Assembly (NCBI RefSeq): GCF_000379465.1 | Contig: NZ_KB905405.1 | Coordinates: forward strand, 1-61,319 | From: Sciscionella marina DSM 45152 | GTDB lineage: Bacteria > Actinomycetota > Actinomycetes > Mycobacteriales > Pseudonocardiaceae | Reading direction: 5' to 3' | DNA: 61,319 nt | Shown here: positions 1 through 7,867 of the stretch, piece by piece | Position numbering within the stretch: the stretch's first letter is position 1 | Layout of the letters: each line of letters starts with the position of its first letter | Notes under the pieces: model-generated | The model's input: the letters and a program-made list of their open reading frames with translations, nothing else | Databases searched by the model: none | What the model was told of the DNA's origin: nothing | Position numbers and translations under genes: made by a program

Positions 1-15
1 TCTGCGAGGTAGCGC

Positions 16-801
16 TTAGGTCAGTGTCTGTTGGAGGTGGTCACGATGGTGGTCGAGCCATAGCAGGGAGCGGGCGATGTTGACGGTGAACCGCCCGCTG
101 TCCCAGTGCCGCGCGGTATCAGCCCGCGGGCCGAGCGCGCCCGCAGCGACCCGGGCGGCTTGGTTGATCTGGACTCGAGCCACCTCGTCGAGCAACCGGC
201 AGCGTTGTTGGCTGTCCAGGCCGCAGGCATCGGCAAAGATCCGCAATCGCCGAGGACGCTCGGCCAGAGCCGGTGGGGCAGCACCGTCGCCCATCAGCTC
301 GTCATGCAACGGGGTCATGTGCCAGGCCGCATAGGCCACGTCCTCGATCGCCCGGCCCGGCCGGGCCGAGTCGAAGTCGACCAGCCCGCACAGTCGCTGG
401 TCGCGCTCCAGCATGTTCCACGGCGCGATATCGTTGTGGATCACCGTGTCGCCGTGCAGCGGCCAGTCCTCCGGATTGCGCCACAGCGCTCCCGGCGGGG
501 CACGGAAATCGCGCACCGCTTCGGCGAAGGTGGCGATCGCGCCGCCGACCTCGCGAAGCTGGTCGTCGCCGCGCAAGGTCGGCACCGGCACGCCAGGCAA
601 GCGAGTCAGCACATCTCGGCCCTGCTCGTCGATACCGCGGTAGCGCGGCGAGTACGGATACCCTCGTCGCTCCAAGTGGGTCAACAGCGTCGCGACGGTA
701 TCGCTATGCGCACCGCGCTCGCGGCGCACCGTCTCGCCTACGATCCACAGCCGGTCCATCGACCCGCGGCCGACGATCTCGTGCTCCTCCATGGCCAGCA
801 T
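16..801 (-). CDS. APH-fold (aminoglycoside phosphotransferase family) kinase-like protein
   Basis: About 261 residues. The catalytic loop reads HNDIAPWNML, a Brenner-type H-x-D-x4-N motif, followed by the metal-binding loop LVDFDSARPG. These are hallmarks of the APH/choline-kinase fold, so it probably transfers phosphate to a small hydroxylated molecule in the cytoplasm; the substrate is unknown. The frame is open further upstream, but homologous proteins usually begin a few residues before an EEHEIVGRGS-like segment, so I place the start at ATG 801 (ATG 792 also possible). It is the last of three co-directional genes behind an alpha/beta hydrolase and a luciferase-like oxidoreductase, 92 nt after the latter. 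A resistance function is possible but not shown. Confidence 0.8.
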   Translation of the reverse strand: MLAMEEHEIVGRGSMDRLWIVGETVRRERGAHSDTVATLLTHLERRGYPYSPRYRGIDEQGRDVLTRLPGVPVPTLRGDDQLREVGGAIATFAEAVRDFRAPPGALWRNPEDWPLHGDTVIHNDIAPWNMLERDQRLCGLVDFDSARPGRAIEDVAYAAWHMTPLHDELMGDGAAPPALAERPRRLRIFADACGLDSQQRCRLLDEVARVQINQAARVAAGALGPRADTARHWDSGRFTVNIARSLLWLDHHRDHLQQTLT

Positions 802-893
802 TGTGGTGCAGTCGCCGATCCGTTTGCGTACATACCGCAGGGTCTTCGTCTCCCGGCTTGTGGTTGTTGGGGGTTGGCTGGGACAGGAGTTGA

Positions 894-1688
894 TCAGATG
901 GGTGATTGCTGGAGTGCTGTGCCCAGCGTGGCGATGCGTTCGGCGGCGTGGGGGAGCTCGCCGATCCAGATCGCAAGATGCGCGGGTTCGACCCGGCGCC
1001 ATCGGTCGATTTCGGTGAGAAGTGCGGGGAGTCCTCCATTTTTGGGCCAGGCGATCCGGGCTCCCGCTGACACGTCTCGGTCGGTGAGCCCGCGAAGCCG
1101 GTCGCGGTCGGCGCGGAACTGATCGGGAGTGCGAGCGACGGCTTGCCAGGTGTCACCGAAGCGAGCGGCGCGTCGCAGTGCGGGGAGCGACGTGCCGCCG
1201 ACCACCAGGGGTATGGGTCGCGCGGGTGTCGGCGCAAAGACTCCGCCGCCCAGACCGCGCCCGGTGGCGTGGAGAGCGCGCACGGTTTCGAGGATCTCGT
1301 CGGTACGACTGCCGCGACCGGTGAACTCGGCCCCCACGGCGTCGAACTCGGAACGTTCCCAGCCGGTACCGACCCCGAGCAGAACCCGACAAGGTGCTAA
1401 CGCGTCGAGAGTGGCGGTCTGTTTGGCCAGCAGGATCGGCTCGCGCAGCGGGGTGATCAGCACCGAAGTGCCCAGTAGCAGCCGGCGTGTGCGGGCGGCG
1501 ACGAAGGCGAGGGTCATCAGGGGTTCATGTACTCCGCCATAGGTGTGGTTGTAGCCGCCTGGGGGCAGGAGATGGTCGGGTAACCACACCGCGCCGAACC
1601 CGTGGTTCTCGGCGGTCACGCCGAGGTCGGCCACCGTCCGAGTGTCGGCGGTGGCCGATTCGCTGGGTAGGACCAGGTCTATGCGCAT
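894..1688 (-). CDS. LLM-class (luciferase-like) flavin/F420-dependent oxidoreductase
   Basis: 264 residues forming a bacterial-luciferase-like TIM barrel. Seen in the sequence: N-terminal MRIDLVLPSE, then GFGAVWLPDHLLPP near residue 33, the RLLLGTSVLITPLREP strand-loop, and the GVGTGWERSEFDAVG segment typical of the actinobacterial subfamily that uses F420 or FMN. It probably oxidises or reduces a small organic compound. The ATG at 1688 overlaps the end of the upstream alpha/beta hydrolase by 10 nt, so the two are translationally coupled. Substrate and cofactor cannot be read from the sequence. Confidence 0.88.
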   Translation of the reverse strand: MRIDLVLPSESATADTRTVADLGVTAENHGFGAVWLPDHLLPPGGYNHTYGGVHEPLMTLAFVAARTRRLLLGTSVLITPLREPILLAKQTATLDALAPCRVLLGVGTGWERSEFDAVGAEFTGRGSRTDEILETVRALHATGRGLGGGVFAPTPARPIPLVVGGTSLPALRRAARFGDTWQAVARTPDQFRADRDRLRGLTDRDVSAGARIAWPKNGGLPALLTEIDRWRRVEPAHLAIWIGELPHAAERIATLGTALQQSPI

Positions 1689-2473
1689 GTCGGGGCTCCT
1701 TCGACGAGGTCAAAATGGTCGAAGACCGCCCGGGGCCACTCGTCGGCGGCCGGGCCCACGATCACGTGTCCACCACCGATCTCGAGGAGTCGGGCCCCGG
1801 GAATCCTGTGGGCCAGCTCCGCGGAGTGCGCCGGGTCGACGAGTCGGTCGTCGCGGGGGACCACGACGAGTGTCGGGGCCCGGACTTGAGAGAGATCAGC
1901 GCGCACGTCCAGTCGTCGGGCGAGGTCGGCCTGGGCGGCCGAGCCATCAGGGGCGTTGGCCGCGATCTCGAGAGCGATCGCGTCCGGATCGTCGCTGCGG
2001 TGGCGCCATTCCGATTCCGAGCTCGATGCCCAGACCAGGAACCGGCCCAGGGTCAGCGAGTCGCCGGCCTTGAGCAGGGCGATCCACACCCCGCACGCCA
2101 GACGCAGCGACGTGCTCGCATGCGCTAGCCCGGCAGTCAACACGATTCGGCTAATCCGGTCTGGATGGCGGGCAGCGATCCGCACCGCCACCGCCGAACC
2201 CAGCGAGTATCCCAACAGATTAAACCGTTCCACGCCGGCGGCGTCGGCGGCGGACACCGTGCGGTCTGCCAGCTCGTCGAGCTGTAGAGCGTCTGCCGCC
2301 CGTGGGGACGGCCCTGTCCCGGGGTAGTAGGGGCAGATGACACGACCACTGCGGGTCAGGTCGTCCAGGAAGGGGACGTTGAATTCCGGGGTGCCGCCGG
2401 CACCGTGCAGCACCACGGTGCCGGTAACCGAAGCGGGGCCGCGGACGAGCGCATCCAGAGGGGTGACAGTCAT
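1679..2473 (-). CDS. Alpha/beta hydrolase
   Basis: 264 residues. Oxyanion-hole region VVLHGAGGTPEF, nucleophile elbow LLGYSLGSAV (catalytic Ser), acid in DDRLVDPAHS and catalytic His in GGGHVIVG complete the triad. No signal peptide, so it is cytoplasmic; it could be an esterase or C-C bond hydrolase. The longer open frame begins at 2590, but ATG 2473 matches family N-termini and leaves room for the operator at 2486-2509. It heads the operon hydrolase - luciferase-like oxidoreductase - APH-like kinase and is divergent from a MerR regulator that probably controls it. Confidence 0.87.
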   Translation of the reverse strand: MTVTPLDALVRGPASVTGTVVLHGAGGTPEFNVPFLDDLTRSGRVICPYYPGTGPSPRAADALQLDELADRTVSAADAAGVERFNLLGYSLGSAVAVRIAARHPDRISRIVLTAGLAHASTSLRLACGVWIALLKAGDSLTLGRFLVWASSSESEWRHRSDDPDAIALEIAANAPDGSAAQADLARRLDVRADLSQVRAPTLVVVPRDDRLVDPAHSAELAHRIPGARLLEIGGGHVIVGPAADEWPRAVFDHFDLVEGAPTCA

Positions 2474-2485
2474 GGCAGGATCATC

Positions 2486-2509
2486 GACGTTCACACTGAT
2501 ATGAAGGTC
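2486..2509. promoter_or_regulatory. Palindromic MerR-type operator between divergent genes
   Basis: Half-sites GACGTTCA (2486-2493) and TGAAGGTC (2502-2509) are inverted repeats matching at 7 of 8 positions around an 8 nt spacer. On the minus strand TTGACC overlaps the site as a candidate -35 box for the hydrolase operon, the usual layout for MerR-activated promoters with a long spacer. The site covers the first possible MerR ATG (2501), which argues for the GTG at 2522 as the real start. Confidence 0.6.
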
Positions 2510-2521
2510 AAGGGAGCACGG

Positions 2522-2887
2522 GTGCGGATCGGGGAACTTAGTCAGCGGACCGGGGTCGGCGCGCACTTGCTGCGCTACTACGAGGCCCAAGGTTTGCTCG
2601 CGCCGGGCCGCGGGCCGAACGGCTACCGCGAGTACACCGCCGACGACGTCCTGACTGTGGTCCAGATCCGCAAACTGCTGGAGGCCGGACTGTCGACCGA
2701 GGACATCAGGCTCCTGCTGCCGTGTGCCGCCGGTGCGGCACCTGATCTCGAACCGTGCCCCGATCTGCTCGCCACGCTACAGTCACGCCTGCGCGGGCTC
2801 GATGAGCGCATCGACACGCTCGCTCGGTCGCGCGAGGCACTCCGCCGCTACCTCAACACGACCGTCTCGCAGTTCCTGTCCTCGTGA
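2522..2887 (+). CDS. MerR family transcriptional regulator
   Basis: 121 residues from GTG 2522, which has AGGGAG 5 nt upstream. The N-terminal winged helix reads RIGELSQRTGVGAHLLRYYE-type, the MerR DNA-binding signature, followed by the second wing with GYREYTADDV, and then a coiled-coil dimerisation helix after residue 75 (LLATLQSRLRGLDERIDTLA). The C-terminal effector region is short. Two cysteines (LPCAA, EPCPD) lie just before the coiled coil, so metal or thiol sensing is possible but not proved. Divergent from the hydrolase operon, with a palindromic operator between them. Confidence 0.88.
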   Translation: MRIGELSQRTGVGAHLLRYYEAQGLLAPGRGPNGYREYTADDVLTVVQIRKLLEAGLSTEDIRLLLPCAAGAAPDLEPCPDLLATLQSRLRGLDERIDTLARSREALRRYLNTTVSQFLSS

Positions 2888-3165
2888 GCGGTTCCAACGT
2901 CACTCGATCGCGTCTGTCCCGCTGCGGGGAACCTCATGAGACGGGGGCGTACGGTGAGGTCTCGGGACGCCTCTTCGATGCTGCGGGAGAGCCGGTGTAC
3001 GCCGATGTCGGCGATCGCGTCATCGGGATCAGCGCGGAGCGATCGCGCGCCGTGCCGAGGACCATCACCTCCAGCTTCGGCCCTGAATGCGAGACCGCGA
3101 CCCGTGCCGCGGTCGCCGTCGGTTTCGTGCACCCCCTGGTTACCGACGACGAGTTGGCGCGCTGA
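2884..3165 (+). pseudogene. Relic of a SorC-family sugar-binding regulator (C-terminal part)
   Basis: From about 2957 the frame reads GRLFDAAGEPVYADVGD, RVIGISAERSRAVPR and later HPLVTDDELAR. This order matches the C-terminal end of the SorC/DeoR sugar-binding domain (usually GrxxDxxG, DRVIGIs, AIPRVV, VLVTDExtA). The helix-turn-helix and most of the effector domain are missing and the last segment is altered. It immediately follows the MerR gene, overlapping its stop. I read it as a decayed fragment, not a working gene. Confidence 0.55.
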
Positions 3166-3250
3166 AGCCTGGGGCGTGGTCGGCCGGAATGCGGCACACC
3201 AGGTCGGGGTTGTCTCTGTCGTCGGCGAAGGTCCTGGCAGGAGGTGTGGG

Positions 3251-3808
3251 GTGTTGAAGCAGGCGCTGTTGGTGATGGACGTGCAGCAGACGGTGGTCGG
3301 CTGGATCAACGAGGGGCAACGGTACGCGGCGCGGCTGGCCGGTGCCGTCTCCGCGGCGCGGGAGGCCACTGTTCCGGTGATCCACGTGGTCGTGCGGCAC
3401 CGGGACGGCCATCCCGAGGTGGACCCGGGTGGCAGGTTCTTCGCTTCGGTGATCGGCACGGACACGCTCACGGAGTCGAATCCTGGTAGCGAGATCCATC
3501 CTGCGGTGGCGCCGCGAGACGCGGAACCGGTTGTGGCGAAACGGTTTATCAGCGCGTTCTACAACTCCGATCTGGAGACCCTGCTTCGCGCGTGGCACAT
3601 CGATACCTTGGTGCTCACCGGGCTCGGCACCAGCGGGGTGGTGTTGGGCACTCTGCGCGATGCTACCGAGCGGCAGTACGAGCAGATCGTGCTTTCCGAT
3701 GGATGCGATGACACCGACGCGGAGGTGCACCGCGTGCTGACCGAGAAGGTCTTCCCACGCGAGGCGGAGGTGATCACGATCGCGGACTGGGTTTCCCGCC
3801 TTGGCTAG
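3251..3808 (+). CDS. Isochorismatase-fold (cysteine hydrolase family) protein lacking the catalytic Cys
   Basis: 185 residues from GTG 3251, with AGGAGG 7 nt upstream deciding the start. Family landmarks: Asp in LLVMDVQQTVVG, Lys in VVAKRFISAFYNS and the cis-peptide region in VLTGLGTSGVVLGTLRDA. In true hydrolases the last motif carries a Cys (G-x2-T-x2-C); here that position is Val. A subgroup with the same T-S-G-V-V motif is known, so this is a stable variant and not a mutation artefact. Hydrolase activity by the usual thiol mechanism is unlikely; ligand binding or another reaction is possible. It converges on the PaiB relic. Confidence 0.85.
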   Translation: MLKQALLVMDVQQTVVGWINEGQRYAARLAGAVSAAREATVPVIHVVVRHRDGHPEVDPGGRFFASVIGTDTLTESNPGSEIHPAVAPRDAEPVVAKRFISAFYNSDLETLLRAWHIDTLVLTGLGTSGVVLGTLRDATERQYEQIVLSDGCDDTDAEVHRVLTEKVFPREAEVITIADWVSRLG

Positions 3809-4179
3809 GCGCTCCAGCGTCCGCAGGTTCTGTTCCGGGGTCATGATCTCGGGCACGCCGTAGCAGTGGGCGACAGTGAAAAGTTCCAAGTTGGGGCCGG
3901 TGTTTCCTTCGGCCCATACCGGCTCGGCGACACAGAGCCGGGCGGGCCGGCAACGATCAGCAGGACTTCGCGCTCGCCGAAGCCGTGAACCTGCTCGTCG
4001 GGCCGGCCCACGTGTGTGACGATAGCCAGTTCCCCGGAGCCCTCGTCGAGCAGCACGGGATAGCGCGAAGCGATCAGCTCGCCGTCGTTATCGCTGACCA
4101 ACGTCGCTCACGGATTCTCCACGATCAGGCGCCGCACCGCCTGTTCATCGGTAACCGCGTGCGTGGGATTGTGCCGCAT
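3790..4179 (-). pseudogene. PaiB/FMN-binding negative regulator family, broken
   Basis: Reading from ATG 4179, the frame gives MRHNPTHAVTDEQ and RRLIVENP, then TGA (4110-4108), then ATLVSDNDGELIASRYP, LAIVTHVGRPDEQ and TPAPTWNF. The frame shifts near 3881 and continues as FTVAHCYGVPEIMTPEQNL. This is the order of a PaiB-type flavin-binding protein, in which the stop sits where a Trp (NPW-A) is normal. One nonsense codon plus one frameshift and an early 3' end make it a pseudogene. Confidence 0.65.
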
Positions 4180-4209
4180 CTGTTCATCATCACCCCTCGC
4201 GTACCCGCC

Positions 4210-4634
4210 GATCGCGGGACAACGACGGCTTCGATCTCGTCGTCTCATCGAGGATCCTGCACTACAGCGACACCGAGGCGGCGCGACGTTTCCTGGTCGA
4301 CGGGCTCGGGCTGCGCGAGACGCTGACGGTGCGCGATGACGACGGAGACGTCGTGCACGGTGAGCTGCGCTGGCCTGGTGGCGGCGCCCTGGTGTTCGGC
4401 GGCACGAAGCACACCGGTGGGGTGCCACGAGGGCCTCAAGGCCGCAGCGCTGTACCTGATCACTCAGGACGTCGACGCGGTTCATCGGCGTGTCCAAGAG
4501 GCGGGCGGGGAAATCGTGACGTCTCCCGGACGTAGCGAGTTCGGCGAGGGGGGCTGCCAGCGCCTACGCCTTCACGACCCGCGATCCCGAGGGCAACCTA
4601 TGGACGATTGGCGACTACCTGGGGCGGCAGTAGC
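4210..4634 (+). pseudogene. VOC/glyoxalase-fold protein, frameshifted
   Basis: Three frames have to be joined: RILHYSDTEAARRFLVDGLG then DGDVVHGELRWPGGGALVFG (about 4240-4420); HEGLKAAALYLITQDVDAV with RVQEAGGEIVTSP (about 4425-4555); and AYAFTTRDPEGNLWTIGDYL ending at TAG 4634. Together they follow one bleomycin-resistance/glyoxalase (VOC) domain. No proper start codon is visible. The gene looks decayed, unless the reads contain indels. Confidence 0.6.
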
Positions 4635-5060
4635 GGCACCACAAGGCCCGCAGCACGCCGGCAACCCCGGGTGCAGAAGGCGATACTCGGGCGATACCCA
4701 GCGGACGGGACTGTCATTCTGGACTTCGGTGCCTTGGTGGAACAGTGCTTTCCAGCCGTCAGGGGTGTACTGCCACAACGTTGACCGTCGGGTGACGCGA
4801 GCGCTCTGCTGCAACGTGTAGGTCAACAAGAAGATCTCGGGGGCAATCTGTTGGCAGTGAAAGCCGGCGGTTGACCACGGGTCTTCGTGGGGTTGCTGGT
4901 GGCGCTGTTCAAGCATATCGAGTACGTAGGCACGGCTATAGCGCTGGCCTGAGGCGCCAATCTCCCAGAACCCCTCGGCGATCATCGCGTCGAAATCGTC
5001 TCTGGTGGTGCCGAACTCCGGACGGTGGAACAGCGGCTCGCGGCGGACTAGACCGAACCC
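4572..5060 (-). pseudogene. DUF4440 (NTF2-like) protein, 5' end missing
   Basis: The readable core EPLFHRPEFGTTRDDFDAM, GFWEIGASGQRYSRAYVLD, DPWSTAGFHCQQIAPEIFLL and WQYTPDGWKALFHQGTEVQ (about 5050-4708) matches the single DUF4440 domain of the NTF2-like fold. Upstream of the core the frame holds no plausible start codon close by, and the expected N-terminal helix is absent. Downstream, the frame runs on into unrelated residues overlapping the VOC relic. Probably a 5'-truncated copy. Confidence 0.55.
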
Positions 5061-5088
5061 GCCGCACCATCTCGACCGCCTGCACCGG

Positions 5089-5391
5089 ATGGTCGGCGAC
5101 GGCCCGTCCCTGCGCGCTCGGATGCGGCTTATGTGGGAGCTTCGAGGGCGCGCCGACCGCGAATTCGCCGAGGAGACCGGCGAAATCCCCGCAAGCGCCC
5201 GCCCGGCACGCGGTGCCGCTCGGCTTGGTCCTGCACTGCCGACTGCCACATCCTCCGATGTGCCCGACCACATTTGGGCTCAGCCGCAGCGCAAACGCCC
5301 CGCCGCGTACCGGGAATGGCTGAGTCAGTACACCGAACTCGCCGGAGCCGATGTCGGCAACTACACTTGTCGACCAGTCGCAGAGCGGTGA
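5089..5391 (+). CDS. Hypothetical protein, about 100 residues
   Basis: Open frame from ATG 5089 with actinobacterial-like G/C-ending codons. Composition is protein-like (RLMWELRGRADREFAEETGE, PAAYREWLSQYTELAGADV), but I recognise no family. It overlaps the 5' side of the DUF4440 relic on the other strand, so it may be a fragment of an older gene. Low certainty. Confidence 0.3.
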   Translation: MVGDGPSLRARMRLMWELRGRADREFAEETGEIPASARPARGAARLGPALPTATSSDVPDHIWAQPQRKRPAAYREWLSQYTELAGADVGNYTCRPVAER

Positions 5392-5784
5392 ACCGGGGCG
5401 GAACTGGAAGCCGATAGCGGCGTAACGTCCGGCGTCTCAGCTTGACCCGAGCACGGTCGACACCGGACCGGGGCAGCAACCTACAGTGCTCTATGTGCGA
5501 CCAGGACGTGGCGGACACGTCGAGCGGGTCTGTAGAGTTTTCGGCTCTGTCACGAGTGGCGGTGGGGTCGCGGCGTGCGGTTAGAGCGCACAGGTGCCCA
5601 TTCACCCCAAGGTGATGGCCCGGTTTCGGCCACAGCCCCAGCCGCTCCACGGGCGATCGGTGTCTCGGCGATTCGTCCTGCAGGGCGGATCCCCGGGTCT
5701 CCGGTAATGCCCTCAAGGCGGCTTGCCCTCAAAGGGCTGGGTTGGCTGTAAGTATCTCAGCTCTGAACAGCTCGGGGCAAGCGA
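5392..5784. other. Gene-free stretch
   Basis: No frame here has convincing codon usage or recognisable residues. It separates the relic zone from the GntR-controlled operon. Confidence 0.5.
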
Positions 5785-6450
5785 TCAGCCGGTGCGTTCG
5801 GTGGCGCGCGACTGGTCGAGGTAGGTGTGCACGTGGTTGGTCAGCGCGGCGTCCACGCGTTCCGGCTCTTCGGTGCGGAGCTCGTCGAGCAGATGCCGGT
5901 GCTGGCGGGCGATCTCGCCGGGTTCGCCGTGTTGTGGGGCATCGCGTAGGAAGTAGGCGCGCACTCGCGGTTGAAGGGTGCGCCAGATCTGTAGCGATTG
6001 GGTATGGCCTGCGGCGGTGATCACCGCTTCGTGGAATTCAACGTCGAGGTCAGCGAGCTGTTCGGCGTCCAGTGCGGAGCTGGATCGGCGCTCCATCCGG
6101 GCGACAATCCCGCTGAGGTGTTCGACAAGACCGTCTGGTGGTGTCTCGGCAACCGCGCGGAACGCCGCACGCTCGATGACCAGGCGGATTGGCACCAGGA
6201 TCTCGGTGATCTCCGCTTGGCTGATCTCGGCGACCACAGCGCCGCGATAGGGATGTGTGACCACGAGTCCTTCGTGTTCGAGGACCATGATCGCCTCGCG
6301 GACAGGGCCGCGACTGAGGTTGTAGGCCGCGGAAAGATCCCGCTCGACGAGCCGATCGCCCGCAGTGAATTCGCCAGTGGCGATGCGGTGCCGGAGATGG
6401 CGCAGGATCCAGTTCCGCCGCGACTCGGGTGGGGCGGGAGCCGGAAGCAT
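5785..6450 (-). CDS. GntR family regulator, FCD (FadR-like) effector domain
   Basis: 221 residues from ATG 6450. N-terminal winged helix with GEFTAGDRLVERDLSAAYNL, SRGPVREAIMVLEHEGLV, then an all-helical FCD domain with metal-binding residues D-x3-H (DVEFHEAV) and two later His (QHRHLL, NHVHTYL). Such proteins bind organic or sugar acids and repress divergent catabolic genes. Another ATG in frame at 6486 lies inside the palindromic operator (6474-6487), so the shorter start is preferred. Divergent from the MHS transporter at the head of the 6.5-13.3 kb operon, which it probably controls. Confidence 0.88.
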   Translation of the reverse strand: MLPAPAPPESRRNWILRHLRHRIATGEFTAGDRLVERDLSAAYNLSRGPVREAIMVLEHEGLVVTHPYRGAVVAEISQAEITEILVPIRLVIERAAFRAVAETPPDGLVEHLSGIVARMERRSSSALDAEQLADLDVEFHEAVITAAGHTQSLQIWRTLQPRVRAYFLRDAPQHGEPGEIARQHRHLLDELRTEEPERVDAALTNHVHTYLDQSRATERTG

Positions 6451-6473
6451 GCTGCAAACCTTAACAGATGGGC

Positions 6474-6487
6474 GATGGTTGACCATC
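6474..6487. promoter_or_regulatory. GntR/FCD operator, perfect palindrome
   Basis: GATGGT-TG-ACCATC is a perfect inverted repeat. Its core TGGTNNACCA has the same form and spacing as operators of the UxuR/ExuR branch of the FadR subfamily. It lies between the divergent GntR gene and the MHS transporter, so one site could repress both. Confidence 0.65.
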
Positions 6488-6541
6488 TGCCATCGAGCGG
6501 TTTACTGTTCCGTCCATTCACTGGGTTGTGAAGGAGAACGG

Positions 6542-7867
6542 ATGAGCACGGACGATGCTGCGGGGATGGTCGGGCAGGCCGCCGATGCGCAGGCCGGTGA
6601 GGAAATGGGGCCGTCGGGTGTGCCGAGGCGAGTGACCGTGGCCGCGGTGCTCGGGACGGTGCTGGAGTGGTATGACTTCGCGATCTACGCGGCCCTGGCT
6701 ACGGTGATCGCCCGGTTGTTCTTCCCTGCCGCCGATCCCACGGTCGCGTTGCTGGTGGCGCTTGCGTCGTACGCGGTGGGGTTCGTCTGCCGCCCGGTGG
6801 GTGCGGTGGTCTTCGGTCGGATGGGTGACCGGGTGGGTCGGCGTACGACTCTGGCGGTCACGATCCTGGTGGTCGGTTCGGCGAGCCTGCTGATCGGTCT
6901 GTTGCCCACCTATCCGAGCGCGGGTCTGCTCTCCCCGTTGTTGCTGGTCATTCTGCGGATGGCGCAGGGGTTCGCGGTCGGTGCCGAGTGGACGGGGGGC
7001 GCGACTTACCTGATCGAGCATGCCGCCACCGGACGCCGTGGACGGTATTCGGGGATCGTGCAGGCGGCGACGGTTGTCGGTTTCCTGCTCGGTGTCGGGG
7101 TGGTGACGTTACTGACGTCGACCCTCGGCGAGGCCGCTGTGGCTCATGGCGTCTGGCGGGTGCCGTTCCTGCTCGGTGGGGCCGTCGCGATTGTCGGCTT
7201 GTTCGTCCGGCTCGGGCTCGCGGACTCGCCGGAGTTCCGTCGGGCGCGAGGCGCCGCGCTCACGGTCGACACCGGTCCCGCCGAGTCGATGCGGCGGAAT
7301 TGGTTGCTGGTGTTCGGCAGCGTGTTCGGGCTCGCGGTCTTGGGGTACACGGCGACTGGTTTCCCGTCCTACGTCGCGGGGGTGACCGGTCTGCCGCTGA
7401 CTAGTGCACTGGCGACGAACGCGGCGGCGCTGGTAGTCGAGGTCCCGCTGATCATGGTTGCCGGGGCGTTGTCCGACCGGGTGGGCAGGACCAGGGTGAT
7501 GACAGTGGCGATGGTCGGGTTCGTGGTGACGGTGTATCCGGTGTTCCTGCTGGTCGGCAGTGGGTCGGTGCCGCTTGTGCTGTTGGGGCAGGTGCTGTTC
7601 GTCGTGTTGTACGCGGGGGCGTCCGGGCCGATGGCGGCGCTGTTCATGGAGCTCTTCCCGACCAGGCTGCGGTCGACGGGATTCGGCACGTCGTACAACA
7701 TCGGGGTCGCACTGTTCGGGGGCACGGCGCCGCTGGTGAACACCGCGCTGGCCAGCTGGACTGGGTCCACCATGGCACCCGCGCACTACCTGGTGTTCGG
7801 TGCACTGGTTGCGCTGGCCTGCCTGTGGCGGATGCCTCGCGGCCACGACCGGGAGCTGCCCCGATGA
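6542..7867 (+). CDS. MHS-family MFS transporter (metabolite:H+ symporter)
   Basis: 441 residues, 12 predicted membrane helices. Family signatures: GTVLEWYDFAIYAALATV in helix 1, FGRMGDRVGRRTTL in the helix 2-3 loop, and RMAQGFAVGAEWTGGATYL in helix 4-5. These mark the metabolite:H+ symporters related to proline/betaine, shikimate and dicarboxylate carriers. It likely imports an organic or sugar acid used by the enzymes downstream. Start ATG 6542 with AAGGAG before it. Its stop overlaps the start of the next gene (ATGA), showing tight coupling. Confidence 0.9.
   Translation: MSTDDAAGMVGQAADAQAGEEMGPSGVPRRVTVAAVLGTVLEWYDFAIYAALATVIARLFFPAADPTVALLVALASYAVGFVCRPVGAVVFGRMGDRVGRRTTLAVTILVVGSASLLIGLLPTYPSAGLLSPLLLVILRMAQGFAVGAEWTGGATYLIEHAATGRRGRYSGIVQAATVVGFLLGVGVVTLLTSTLGEAAVAHGVWRVPFLLGGAVAIVGLFVRLGLADSPEFRRARGAALTVDTGPAESMRRNWLLVFGSVFGLAVLGYTATGFPSYVAGVTGLPLTSALATNAAALVVEVPLIMVAGALSDRVGRTRVMTVAMVGFVVTVYPVFLLVGSGSVPLVLLGQVLFVVLYAGASGPMAALFMELFPTRLRSTGFGTSYNIGVALFGGTAPLVNTALASWTGSTMAPAHYLVFGALVALACLWRMPRGHDRELPR

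Noticed and set aside
106-1122. Long plus-strand open frame opposite the APH-like and luciferase-like genes
   Set aside because: Arg/Pro-rich antisense of clearly recognisable genes; no family residues and no ribosome site. Such shadows are common at this GC content.
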